From Cryobacterium flavum (GTDB taxonomy: Bacteria; Actinomycetota; Actinomycetes; Actinomycetales; Microbacteriaceae), in NCBI RefSeq assembly GCF_900103805.1, contig NZ_FNIB01000006.1, positions 237,399-301,398 of the forward strand: DNA of 64,000 nt. The letters are read 5' to 3'. Of the stretch, positions 35,790 through 44,517 are shown piece after piece (the stretch's first letter is position 1; the number at the start of each line of letters is the position of its first letter). Below the pieces are notes generated by a model that ran no database searches, was not told the origin of the DNA, and saw only the letters and a program-made list of their open reading frames with translations. The position numbers were made by a program, and so were the translations under genes.

Positions 35790-37700
35790 ATGGCGATTGC
35801 TACACGCAATAACCTCCGAAATGTTGCAATCGTCGCTCACGTTGACCACGGTAAGACGACGCTGGTTGACGCGATGCTCAAGCAGACCGACTCCTTCGCT
35901 GACCACTCTCACGTTGAAGAGCGCGCGATGGACTCGAACGAACTCGAGCGCGAAAAAGGCATCACGATTCTCGCCAAGAACACGGCGGTTTCGTACAAGG
36001 GCATCCACGCCACCGACGGTCCCATCACCATCAACGTGATCGACACCCCGGGCCACGCTGACTTCGGTGGCGAGGTCGAGCGCGGACTGTCCATGGTTGA
36101 CGGCGTTGTTCTCCTCGTTGACGCATCAGAGGGCCCGCTGCCGCAGACCCGTTTCGTGCTTCGCAAGGCGCTCGAAGCCAAGCTCCCCGTCATCCTGCTG
36201 GTCAACAAGACCGACCGTCCCGACGCGCGCATCGACGAGGTTGTGGCCGAGAGCCAGGACCTGCTCATCGGCCTCGCGAGCGACATGGCCGACGACTTTC
36301 CCGACCTCGACCTCGACGCCGTGCTCGACGTGCCCGTCGTCTACGCGTCCGGCCGTAACGGTGCCGCCAGCTGGAACAAGCCCGAAGACGGCACGCTGCC
36401 CGACAACGACGACCTCGAGCCGCTGTTCGACGCCATCCTCAAGCACATCCCGGCACCGACCTACGATGACACGCACCCGCTTCAGGCGCACGTCACCAAC
36501 CTCGACGCCTCGCCGTTCCTCGGTCGCCTCGCGCTGCTGCGCATCTTCCAGGGCACCATCAAGAAGGGCCAGACCGTGGCCTGGGTGCAGCAGGACGGCA
36601 CCGTCACCAATGTGAAGATCACCGAGTTGCTGATCACCAAGGCGCTGGACCGCTACCCGACCGAGAGCGCCGGCCCCGGCGACATCGTTGCCGTTGCCGG
36701 TATCGAGAACATCACCATCGGTGAGACCCTCGCCGACCCCGACGACGTTCGCCCGTTGCCGACCATCACGGTCGACGACCCGGCCATCTCGATGACCATC
36801 GGCACCAACACCTCGCCGCTCATGGGCAAGGTCAAGGGCCACAAGCTCACCGCCCGCATGGTCAAGGACCGCCTCGACCGTGAGCTGGTCGGTAACGTCT
36901 CGCTCAAGGTCGTCGACATCGGACGCCCGGATGCTTGGGAGGTGCAGGGTCGTGGAGAACTGGCCCTCGCCATCCTGGTCGAGCAGATGCGCCGCGAAGG
37001 CTTCGAGCTCACCGTCGGCAAGCCGCAGGTAGTTGTGAAGCGCGTCGACGGCAAGGTGCACGAGCCGTTCGAACACCTCACCATTGACGCGCCCGAGGAA
37101 TACCTCGGCGCCATCACGCAGCTGCTCGCCGCTCGCAAGGGTCGCATGGAGAACATGGCCAACCACGGCACCGGCTGGGTTCGCATGGAATTCATCGTTC
37201 CGTCGCGCGGCCTGATCGGCTTCCGCACGCAGTTCCTCACCGACACGCGCGGTACCGGTATCGCCAACGCGATCCTGCACGGCTACGAGCCCTGGGCGGG
37301 CACCATCAACACCCGTACGAACGGTTCCATCGTGGCCGACCGAAGCGGCGCGGTCACCCCGTTCGCGATCATCAACCTGCAGGAGCGCATGTCGTTCTTC
37401 GTGCAGCCGACCAGCGAGGTGTACGAAGGCATGGTCATCGGCGAGAACTCGCGCGCCGACGACATGGACGTGAACATCACCAAGGAAAAGAAACTGACCA
37501 ACATGCGTCAGTCCAGCTCCGACACGTTCGAGTCGATGACACCGCCCAAGCAGCTGTCGCTCGAGCAGTGCCTCGAATTCGCCCGTGAAGACGAGTGCGT
37601 CGAGGTCACCCCGGCCGCCGTGCGTATTCGCAAGGTAGAGCTGACGGCATCCGCTCGCTCGCGTCAGGTTTCGCGCGTGAAGAAGATGGACGCGAACTAA
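35790..37700 (+). CDS. typA: Translational GTPase TypA/BipA
   Basis: This 636-residue translation GTPase has G1 AHVDHGKTT (residues 16-24), G3 [11 protein letters not shown] and G4 NKTD, followed by EF-G-like domains III and V and the TypA-specific C-terminal domain ([16 protein letters not shown] and [17 protein letters not shown]). It is a ribosome-associated factor linked to stress and low-temperature growth and to 50S assembly. Length is normal. It is monocistronic, with its own promoter and a TTCG-loop terminator. Confidence 0.96.
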   Translation: MAIATRNNLRNVAIVAHVDHGKTTLVDAMLKQTDSFADHSHVEERAMDSNELEREKGITILAKNTAVSYKGIHATDGPITINVIDTPGHADFGGEVERGLSMVDGVVLLVDASEGPLPQTRFVLRKALEAKLPVILLVNKTDRPDARIDEVVAESQDLLIGLASDMADDFPDLDLDAVLDVPVVYASGRNGAASWNKPEDGTLPDNDDLEPLFDAILKHIPAPTYDDTHPLQAHVTNLDASPFLGRLALLRIFQGTIKKGQTVAWVQQDGTVTNVKITELLITKALDRYPTESAGPGDIVAVAGIENITIGETLADPDDVRPLPTITVDDPAISMTIGTNTSPLMGKVKGHKLTARMVKDRLDRELVGNVSLKVVDIGRPDAWEVQGRGELALAILVEQMRREGFELTVGKPQVVVKRVDGKVHEPFEHLTIDAPEEYLGAITQLLAARKGRMENMANHGTGWVRMEFIVPSRGLIGFRTQFLTDTRGTGIANAILHGYEPWAGTINTRTNGSIVADRSGAVTPFAIINLQERMSFFVQPTSEVYEGMVIGENSRADDMDVNITKEKKLTNMRQSSSDTFESMTPPKQLSLEQCLEFAREDECVEVTPAAVRIRKVELTASARSRQVSRVKKMDAN

Positions 37701-37714
37701 CCCTTCGCACCACG

Positions 37715-37742
37715 ATGCCCTCTCGGTTCGCCGAGGGGGCAT
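37715..37742 (+). terminator. Terminator of typA
   Basis: ATGCCCTCTCGG (37715-37726) pairs with CCGAGGGGGCAT (37731-37742) with one T-G wobble around a TTCG tetraloop. TGTTG follows; there is no long T-run. Confidence 0.65.
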
Positions 37743-37793
37743 TGTTGCGTGCGGAGGCCGCATTAGAATTCAGACGAACTTGAAGGACTTGAC

Positions 37794-38252
37794 ATGACTA
37801 TTTCCTCCCGTAGCCGCCGCCTCGTGCTTGCGCTCATGATCGCCGCCACCCTGCCCGCGCTGGCGGCCTGTTCGATCGGCGACACCGTGCAGCAGACCGT
37901 GAACGGGGTCGTGCAGGATGCGACCGGGGGCGACGTCAGCCTCGATGGCTCGCTCCCGAAAGACTGGCCGGCCGAAGTGCCGCTCATCGACGGCGAGGTT
38001 CTGTTCGCCACCGGCGGCATCGGCGAGGGCGAGGTCGGTGGTTGGGTCGTCACGATCAAGGCAACGTCGGCCACGCCGATCGAGGATGCCCGGGCGCAGC
38101 TTCTCGCTGCCGGGTTCAGCGTGGCTGTAGGTGTTCCGGGTGCCGACTCCGAAGTGGTGACCGTGACGAACGCGACCTACGGCGTCGTAGTCGCGGGGAA
38201 CGCCGATGGCATTTTGTACACGGTGACGCCGCTGCCTGACGCGCTGAAGTAA
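37794..38252 (+). CDS. Small putative lipoprotein of unknown function
   Basis: This 152-residue protein has an N-terminal lipoprotein signal (basic SRSRR, hydrophobic core, lipobox LAAC with Cys26), so it should be a membrane-anchored extracytoplasmic protein. The mature part is Gly/Val/Ala-rich with predicted beta-strands and a block LPKDWPAEVPLIDGEVLFATGG seen in unnamed actinobacterial lipoproteins. No catalytic motif was recognised. It stands alone between typA and the convergent efe operon. Confidence 0.7.
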   Translation: MTISSRSRRLVLALMIAATLPALAACSIGDTVQQTVNGVVQDATGGDVSLDGSLPKDWPAEVPLIDGEVLFATGGIGEGEVGGWVVTIKATSATPIEDARAQLLAAGFSVAVGVPGADSEVVTVTNATYGVVVAGNADGILYTVTPLPDALK

Positions 38253-38259
38253 TCGCGCG

Positions 38260-39591
38260 TTATGCGAAGAGGGCGGACCCGACGTAGGCTCCGTCGGCGG
38301 CTCCGGCCGGAACCACGAACAACGCACTCCCGACGTGGCGAATGTACTCGTTGAGCGCATCGTGCTTGGCGAGGTTCAGCTGCACGGTCGTGAACTGGGC
38401 CGGCGAACGCTGGAAGCTGATGAAGAACAGCCCGGCCTCGAGGCGGCCGAGGTCATCGTTGCCGTCGACGAAGTTGTAGCCCCGGCGCAGCAGCTTCATA
38501 CCCTTGTTCTGCATGGGATGCGCGAGCCGCATGTGGGCAGCGGCGCCGATGAGTGGCTGGTTTTCCCGACCGGCGATCGTGAAATCGGGCTCGCTGAACT
38601 CGGTTCCACCGGAGAGCGGTGCGCCGGCACCTTTGGTGCGGCCGAACACCGTTTCCTGCTCACTGAGAATGGTGCGATCCCAGGTTTCAATGGTCATGCG
38701 GATGCGCCGCGCCACCAGGTAGGAGCCGCCGGCCAGCCAGGCCGGCCCGTCGGAGGACGACACCCAGACCTGGTCGTTGACCACGTCGGGCTGCTCGGCC
38801 TTGATGTTGGCGGTGCCGTCCTTGAATCCGAACAGGTTGCGCGGGGTGGCCTGGGCCGTCGAGGTCGACGACGTGCGCCCGAAGCCGAGCTGCGACCAGC
38901 GCAGGGCTGCCCGCCCGAAGGCGATGCGGGACAGGTTGCGAATGGCGTGCACGGCCACCTGCGGGTCATTGGAGCAGGCCTGGATGCACAGGTCGCCGTC
39001 ACTTCGGCCGGCATCGAGGTCGTCGCCGGGAAAGTGCGGCAGCGGCGTGAGGTCTGCGGGGCGGCGGGCCGCAATGCCGAAGCGATCGACGCCATCCGCT
39101 GTTTCAAATAGGGTCGGGCCGAAGCCGAACGTGATGGTGAGGCCAGCCGTGGGCAGTCCCTGGGCCTCGCCGGTGTCTTCGGGCGGGGCGTCGTAGGGGC
39201 CGCTGACGGCGCCGTACTCGCCGATATCCTGGCCGGCGGTCATGGCGGCGGCGGCGATGGTCCAGTCCTGTAGCAGCTCGATCAGCTCCGCCCGCGTCGT
39301 GCCGGCCGAGACGTCGAACGCGGCGAAGTGCAGGCGATCCTGCGCGGGCGTGACGATGCCGGCCTGATGGCTGCCGTAAAACGGGTAGACCGCCGAAGCG
39401 GATGCCGCCCCCGGCGACGCAGACGCCGCCAGCGCCACCCGGTCCCCGGCTGCCCCCAGCCCGATGCCGGCCACGCTGGCCCCGGCGAGGCCGAGCAGAC
39501 CGCGCCGGGACAGGCCGCGGGCTGGCACGGCCAGATCGGCGGACCCGGTGCGCTTATCGCGTTTCACGGTGCGCTTCGCGGAGCGACTCAC
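38260..39591 (-). CDS. efeB: Dyp-type peroxidase EfeB (deferrochelatase)
   Basis: This 443-residue protein has a twin-arginine signal (LSRRGLLGLAGASVAGIGLG, about residues 27-46), so it is exported folded by the Tat system. The mature part is a Dyp-type haem peroxidase: the catalytic GFKDGT block appears as LFGFKDGTANI, and the proximal His region as AAHMRLAHPMQNKGMKLLRRGYNF. In EfeUOB systems EfeB oxidises ferrous iron or releases iron from haem. It is the last gene of efeUOB and overlaps efeO by 4 bases (ATGA). Confidence 0.92.
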   Translation of the reverse strand: MSRSAKRTVKRDKRTGSADLAVPARGLSRRGLLGLAGASVAGIGLGAAGDRVALAASASPGAASASAVYPFYGSHQAGIVTPAQDRLHFAAFDVSAGTTRAELIELLQDWTIAAAAMTAGQDIGEYGAVSGPYDAPPEDTGEAQGLPTAGLTITFGFGPTLFETADGVDRFGIAARRPADLTPLPHFPGDDLDAGRSDGDLCIQACSNDPQVAVHAIRNLSRIAFGRAALRWSQLGFGRTSSTSTAQATPRNLFGFKDGTANIKAEQPDVVNDQVWVSSSDGPAWLAGGSYLVARRIRMTIETWDRTILSEQETVFGRTKGAGAPLSGGTEFSEPDFTIAGRENQPLIGAAAHMRLAHPMQNKGMKLLRRGYNFVDGNDDLGRLEAGLFFISFQRSPAQFTTVQLNLAKHDALNEYIRHVGSALFVVPAGAADGAYVGSALFA

Positions 39592-40757
39592 AACACGAGC
39601 GCTGCGGTGAGCTGGTTCAGCGGCTCGCCAAGCGCGTTGACCTGGTCGGCGAGGGCTCGAATCTCGGCCGGAGTGAGGTCGGTGTAGAGCGTGAAGCCGT
39701 CGCCGACCCGCTGGGCGTCGAGCAGCGCCTGCAGCGAGCCGAACTCGGTGTCGAGCGACGCGGCCAGGTCGGCATCCGTTTTCAGCAAAATGGGACGCAC
39801 CCCGTCGTAGAGAACTTTGGCGCCGTCAACGTTGGCCTGGAAGTCCCAGAGGTCGGTGTGGGACCAGATCTCTTCCTCGCCGGTGACCTTTCCGGTGGCG
39901 ACCTCGTCGAGTAGGCCGATGGCCCCGTTGGTCTGCTGCGACAGGGTGAAGGTGAGCCCTTCAACCTTCTCGTGCAGGGTCGCGGTGTCAGCGACGAGTT
40001 GTTCGGTGAGTGCCGCACGCTGGTCGGCGGTGTAGGCAACGAAGCCGGCCTCAGCGTCCTGCGGCCAGAGGTCCTTCTCGATGGCGTGCCAGCCGGTCCA
40101 GTTTTGGCCCTCCTCGAGGTCGGCCTCGCGCAGGTCGAGCTTGGGGTCGAGGTCGCCGAACGATTCGGCGATGGTCTCCACGCGCTCCCAGTGCACCCGG
40201 GTGGAGGCGTACAGGCTGCGGGCGGTGTCATCGTCCCCGGCGGGATAGGCTGCGGCGAACGCGTCGGTGCCGGTGACGAGCTGGTCGATCTGGTCGCTCA
40301 CGTAGGAGCCGTAGTTGGTGTTGGCGGTGACGATCTGGGCGGCGAGGTCAACGTCGACGGTGGCGGCGGCATCCGTTTTGGTGGCGGTGAACTCGGCCTT
40401 GCCGACACCGTCGCCGGTCATGCCCGGCTTGCACGCGGTGAAGTAGCTGCCGGCATCGAGCTGTACCACCAGGTCGCGGCTGAGGCCGGGGCCGATATTC
40501 TCGGCCTCACCGACGATGCGCAGGCCGTCCTCGGCTAACAGGTAGAACTCGGTCACTTGGTCACCGGAATTGGTGACCGAAAAACGGATGCTGCCGGCCG
40601 GTGCCTCGTTCGCGCTCACCGCGCAGTCGGTCGCGCTGCTGTCCACGGTGAGTGCCGTGTGGGTGGCTGCCGGGTTGTTGGCGACACAGCCGCTCAGGAG
40701 GCCGATTCCGAGAACACCGAGGCCGAGCAGGCTGGCGGAACGTAAGACACGGGGCAT
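39588..40757 (-). CDS. efeO: EfeO periplasmic-type iron-binding lipoprotein
   Basis: This 389-residue lipoprotein has lipobox LSGC (Cys24). The N-terminal half is a cupredoxin-like domain and the C-terminal half an M75 peptidase-like (imelysin-type) helical domain with the GWHAIEKDLWP block (a variant of the usual HxxE iron site). It delivers iron to the EfeU permease. The start ATG 40757 is preceded by AAAGGATC. It is the middle gene of the operon, overlapping efeB by 4 bases and 28 bases after efeU. Confidence 0.92.
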   Translation of the reverse strand: MPRVLRSASLLGLGVLGIGLLSGCVANNPAATHTALTVDSSATDCAVSANEAPAGSIRFSVTNSGDQVTEFYLLAEDGLRIVGEAENIGPGLSRDLVVQLDAGSYFTACKPGMTGDGVGKAEFTATKTDAAATVDVDLAAQIVTANTNYGSYVSDQIDQLVTGTDAFAAAYPAGDDDTARSLYASTRVHWERVETIAESFGDLDPKLDLREADLEEGQNWTGWHAIEKDLWPQDAEAGFVAYTADQRAALTEQLVADTATLHEKVEGLTFTLSQQTNGAIGLLDEVATGKVTGEEEIWSHTDLWDFQANVDGAKVLYDGVRPILLKTDADLAASLDTEFGSLQALLDAQRVGDGFTLYTDLTPAEIRALADQVNALGEPLNQLTAALVL

Positions 40758-40785
40758 GGAGATCCTTTGAACTGGGCGAGAAAAG

Positions 40786-41655
40786 TCAGTGCGCGGCGAC
40801 GGGCGTGGGCGCCGGCGCGGTTGGTGCTGCCGGGGCCGGGCGGGCGCTCGTGCGGCCGTGACCGCTCTTTCTGATGAACACCGTCAGGGTGGGCACGGCA
40901 TAGGCCAGCCAGGCGAACATCTCCAGCCAGGTGGTGGCGGGGGAGAAGTTCAGGGTGCCCTTGAGCAGAGTGCCGTACCAGCTGTCCGGCGGCACGGCGG
41001 CGCTCACGTTGAAGGCGAGGGCGTTCAGCCCGGGCAGGATGCCAGCCTCCTGCAGGTCGTGCACACCGTAGGAGAGCACGCCAGCGGCCACAACGATGAG
41101 GATGGCACCCGTGTAGGTGAAGAACTTCGACAGGTTGATCTTGAGCATGCCGGCGTAGATCAGAACGCCCAAGCCGATCGCCGTCAGGATGCCGAGGGCA
41201 GCGCCGAGCAGCGGCATGGTCGTTGCGCCGGTCGCCTGCACTGCGGCCCAGATGAACAGGGCCGTTTCAATGCCCTCCCGGCCGACGGCGAGGAAGGCCA
41301 CGAGTACGAGCCCTAGGCCGGCACCGACGAGGTGCTTGTCGATGTTGCCCTGCAGGTGGCCTTTGAGGTCGCGTGCGGTGCGCAGCATCCAGAACACCAT
41401 CCAGGTCACCAGGCCGGTCGCAACGATCGACAGCACGCCGCCGATGGTCTCCTGGGCAGTGAACGACAGCCCATAGGTGCCATAGGTGAGCAGCGCGCCG
41501 ATGCCGAGGGCGAGCAGCACGGCCAGAGCCACACCGAGCCAGATGCGCGGCAGCACGTCACGTCGACCGATTTTCACGACGTAGGCGATAAGAATCGTCA
41601 CGATCAGCGCGGCCTCAAGGCCTTCGCGCAGGCCGATCAGGTAGTTTGCGAGCAC
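40786..41655 (-). CDS. efeU: EfeU ferrous/ferric iron permease (FTR1 family)
   Basis: This 289-residue membrane protein has seven predicted helices and the two FTR1 iron-binding motifs REGLE (residues 10-14) and REGIE (in VGREGIETALF). It imports iron that EfeO presents and EfeB has processed. The start is GTG 41655. It is the first gene of efeUOB; a DtxR/IdeR-like box lies about 45 bases upstream of its start, so iron repression is expected. Confidence 0.93.
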   Translation of the reverse strand: MLANYLIGLREGLEAALIVTILIAYVVKIGRRDVLPRIWLGVALAVLLALGIGALLTYGTYGLSFTAQETIGGVLSIVATGLVTWMVFWMLRTARDLKGHLQGNIDKHLVGAGLGLVLVAFLAVGREGIETALFIWAAVQATGATTMPLLGAALGILTAIGLGVLIYAGMLKINLSKFFTYTGAILIVVAAGVLSYGVHDLQEAGILPGLNALAFNVSAAVPPDSWYGTLLKGTLNFSPATTWLEMFAWLAYAVPTLTVFIRKSGHGRTSARPAPAAPTAPAPTPVAAH

Positions 41656-41698
41656 AGGGTCCCTCGAACAATTCGGGCAATGGTTTCGGGCGAAAAAA

Positions 41699-41719
41699 TT
41701 TGGTAAGGCTAACCTTACC
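41699..41719. promoter_or_regulatory. DtxR/IdeR-type iron box upstream of efeUOB
   Basis: The 19 bases 41699-41717 match 16 positions of the DtxR/IdeR consensus TTAGGTTAGGCTAACCTAA. The core is a perfect inverted repeat GGTAAGG-CTAA-CCTTACC (41702-41719). It lies between efeU and the divergent PIG-L gene and probably shuts off iron uptake when Fe(II) is abundant. Confidence 0.78.
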
Positions 41720-41817
41720 GATGATGACTTTAGTCCGAACCGCGCGATCGTGTCTAGTTATGATTTGATTCGGGCACAGCTATTACCCAGCAACGAACAG
41801 CCCGCAGAGCAGAAACG

Positions 41818-42831
41818 GTGCGTACGCCCATGGTCATGTCCGGCAGCGGCGAGCGAATTCTGTTCGTGCATGCCCGGCCTGGCGATGAATCCGCCCTGAC
41901 CGGCGGCACGATCGCACGGCTCCGCGCCGATGGGTCGCGGGTGGTCGTGCTCTACGCCGCCGCGCCGGCCGAAACGAATGCCGCCGCGCTGGCCGCTGCC
42001 CCGACCGCCGCGTGGGTCGCAACCGATGATGCCGCTGTCTCCGGCGCGCTGGCCGAACTGGGAGCGCGCAGCTGGCACCGCCTGCCGCCAGAGCCCGACC
42101 TCACCGAGACGCTGCACACTGCGATTGACGAGCTCGGTGCGACGGCCGTGGTCGTAGGAACCGTCACGGATGCACTGCGCGAGATGGCGACGACCGCCGC
42201 ACACGAGGCCGGGCTGCCGGTGTTCCTTGCCCGCACGGTGCGGCAGGCGCCCGGCCAGCGCCTCATCGCGATCGACGTGGGAGACCACCTCGACCAGAAG
42301 CTGCGCGCGCTCGCCCACTTTTCCGCGCGCTGGGGCGTGACCGACCGCACGCGCACCCTCGCCGACGGCAGCACCGACCTGATCACCGACACGGAAACCT
42401 TCCTCAGAACGGATGCCCCGCGCCGCTCCCTGCCGCCGCCCGCGCCCCGCCCCGCTCGCCTCACCATCGCGAACCGGTCGCTGGCCGGTCTCGGGGGCTT
42501 GGCTGCGGGCATCCTCTTTGGCGTGCTGGGAACCATCGCGCACCAGGCCACCCTGACAGTGTTCGGCGCGGAGCTGCCGATCGGCCTGGCCATCGCGTTC
42601 GTCGGCATCGGCGCGCTGCTGCTCGGGCTGCGCCTCGTGGTGGGGGACCGTTTCGTGGTCGGACTGGCCGCGGCTGGGCTGCTCCTGACCATTTTCGTGC
42701 TGTCCCTTCGCGGCTCAGGCGGATCGGTGCTCGTGCCGGCCGGCCTGCCGGGAACCCTGTGGACTGTCGTTCCGGCGCTCATCGCGGCGTTCGTGCTGGC
42801 TTGGCCGAAACTGCCGCCGCGCCGCCGATAA
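41818..42831 (+). CDS. PIG-L/LmbE-like domain fused to a four-helix membrane domain, active site degenerate
   Basis: This is a 337-residue protein. Residues 1-190 align with the PIG-L (LmbE) deacetylase fold, but the zinc motif normally written AHPDDE reads HARPGDES here, so the first metal-binding His and Asp are changed. The later GTIARLRADG block is kept. After a Pro-rich linker (about 200-215) come four hydrophobic helices (about 220-330). Hydrolase activity is therefore doubtful; the protein may be a membrane-tethered binding or regulatory protein. The start GTG 41818 is used, with ATG codons 4 and 6 residues downstream as alternatives. It is followed at 59 bases by fdxA. Confidence 0.68.
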   Translation: MRTPMVMSGSGERILFVHARPGDESALTGGTIARLRADGSRVVVLYAAAPAETNAAALAAAPTAAWVATDDAAVSGALAELGARSWHRLPPEPDLTETLHTAIDELGATAVVVGTVTDALREMATTAAHEAGLPVFLARTVRQAPGQRLIAIDVGDHLDQKLRALAHFSARWGVTDRTRTLADGSTDLITDTETFLRTDAPRRSLPPPAPRPARLTIANRSLAGLGGLAAGILFGVLGTIAHQATLTVFGAELPIGLAIAFVGIGALLLGLRLVVGDRFVVGLAAAGLLLTIFVLSLRGSGGSVLVPAGLPGTLWTVVPALIAAFVLAWPKLPPRRR

Positions 42832-42890
42832 GGGGCGCCGACCGAGGGGCGTAGAATCAGGAGTCCGCTCTCGAAGGGAATCCCCAGCCT

Positions 42891-43214
42891 GTGACGTATG
42901 TGATCGCTCTTCCGTGCGTCGATGTGAAAGATCGTGCCTGCATCGACGAATGCCCGGTGGACTGCATTTATGAGGGCGAACGTTCCCTTTATATCCATCC
43001 AGACGAGTGCGTCGACTGCGGAGCCTGCGAACCGGTCTGCCCGGTCGAGGCCATCTACTACGAAGACGACCTGCCCGAACAGTGGGCCGACTACTACAAG
43101 GCCAACGTCGAATTCTTCGACGACCTCGGTTCCCCGGGCGGCGCCGCCAAGGTCGGCGTGCTCGCCAAGGACCACCCGGTAATCTCCGCACTGCCGCCGC
43201 AGGCTACGCACTAA
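42891..43214 (+). CDS. fdxA: Seven-iron ferredoxin FdxA
   Basis: This 107-residue ferredoxin has Cys9, Cys17 and Cys21 followed by CPVDC, and a second cluster motif [12 protein letters not shown], the pattern of a [3Fe-4S][4Fe-4S] ferredoxin. It is a low-potential electron carrier in the cytoplasm. The start is GTG 42891. The dapC start lies 9 bases downstream; fdxA-dapC is a standard actinobacterial pair, although no shared biochemistry is known. Confidence 0.94.
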   Translation: MTYVIALPCVDVKDRACIDECPVDCIYEGERSLYIHPDECVDCGACEPVCPVEAIYYEDDLPEQWADYYKANVEFFDDLGSPGGAAKVGVLAKDHPVISALPPQATH

Positions 43215-43223
43215 GCGGTCTAC

Positions 43224-44324
43224 GTGCTGAAGCCGCTTCCCGATTACCCCTGGGACCAAATGGTCCCCTTCGCTACGCAGGCCCGGCAGCACCAGGGCGG
43301 CATCGTCGACCTGTCGATCGGTTCGCCGGTCGACGCCACGCCCGACGTGGTGCAGCAGGCGCTGCGCAGGTCTTCGGATGCCCACGCCTACCCGCAAACC
43401 GTCGGTACGCCCGCCCTGCAGCAGGCGATCATCGCCTGGTATGCCCGGCGCCGCGGCGTCACCGGACTTCAGCCGAAGAACGTGCTGCCCACGATCGGTT
43501 CCAAGGAACTCGTTGCGCTCATGCCGTTCATGCTCGGGCTCGGCGAGGGCGACACGATCGTGCACCCGCGAGCCGCCTACCCGACCTATGCGATCGGCGC
43601 CGCCATTGCCGGCGCCACTGCCCTGGCCTCCGACGATCCCGCCGAGTGGCCGGAGTCGACCCAGCTGATCTGGCTGAACAGCCCCGGCAATCCGGACGGC
43701 CGGGTGCTGTCCGTCGAAGACCTGCGGGCCGCCGTTGCCCGCGCTCGAGAACTCGATGCCGTCATCGTGAGTGACGAGTGTTATGCCGAGCTCGGCTGGG
43801 ACGCCCCCTGGGATTCCGAGCCGATCCCGAGCATCCTCGACCCGCGAGTGATCGAGGGAGACCGCCGCAACATCGTGGCGATCTATTCGCTCAGCAAGCA
43901 GTCCAACATGGCCGGGTATCGAGCGGCCTTCGCCGCGGGCTGTGGCGGCGTGCTCGGGCGGCTGCTCACCGTGCGCAAGCACGCCGGACTCATGCTCCCG
44001 GCGCCGCTGCAGGCGGCCATGATCGCCGCCCTCGGTGACGACGAGCATGTCGCCGTGCAGAAGGAGCGCTATCGTGCGCGCCGCGCTGTGCTGCGCCCCG
44101 CCCTCGAAAAGGCCGGCTTTCGCATCGATCGGAGCGAAGCCGGGCTCTACCTCTGGGCGACCGAGGGACGACCCGCGTGGGAATCCATTGAACGGCTGGC
44201 GGCACTCGGCATTCTGGCCGGCCCGGGGCCGTTCTACGGCGATGTTTACCCGGAACACGTGCGGTTCTCGCTGACCGCGACGGATGAGCGCATCGCTGCT
44301 GCCGCATCGCGCCTTCTGGCCTGA
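43224..44324 (+). CDS. dapC: Succinyldiaminopimelate transaminase
   Basis: This 366-residue class I/II aminotransferase has the pyridoxal-phosphate Lys in SLSKQSNMAGYR. The DapC assignment rests on the fdxA linkage and on sequence patterns such as IGSKELVALMPFMLGLGEGD. It makes N-succinyl-LL-diaminopimelate on the succinylase branch of lysine and peptidoglycan synthesis. The dapD and dapE genes for the steps before and after it are at 57 kb in the same window. The start is GTG 43224. Confidence 0.9.
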   Translation: MLKPLPDYPWDQMVPFATQARQHQGGIVDLSIGSPVDATPDVVQQALRRSSDAHAYPQTVGTPALQQAIIAWYARRRGVTGLQPKNVLPTIGSKELVALMPFMLGLGEGDTIVHPRAAYPTYAIGAAIAGATALASDDPAEWPESTQLIWLNSPGNPDGRVLSVEDLRAAVARARELDAVIVSDECYAELGWDAPWDSEPIPSILDPRVIEGDRRNIVAIYSLSKQSNMAGYRAAFAAGCGGVLGRLLTVRKHAGLMLPAPLQAAMIAALGDDEHVAVQKERYRARRAVLRPALEKAGFRIDRSEAGLYLWATEGRPAWESIERLAALGILAGPGPFYGDVYPEHVRFSLTATDERIAAAASRLLA

Positions 44325-44517
44325 AATAGCCCCCATCTGGGGTGGACCTCTGTGGACTATCACCAACGAACCGCCCGAACTCTTAGCTGATGCAACAGTA
44401 GGCGGTCAGGCCGATTAGGCTGTAATCGCGACAGAATCGACCACAGCAGTTTCACCACTGGCCGATTCAGTGACGCGTCGCCACATTTCATCCGGCAGTG
44501 ATACCCGAGGAGGCTCC

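Noticed and set aside
36126..37763. 545-codon minus-strand frame across typA
   Set aside because: It is antisense to a certain housekeeping gene, with no motif and no ribosome site.
41952..44366. 804-codon minus-strand frame across the PIG-L, fdxA and dapC genes
   Set aside because: It is antisense to three supported genes and has the same composition as other shadows.
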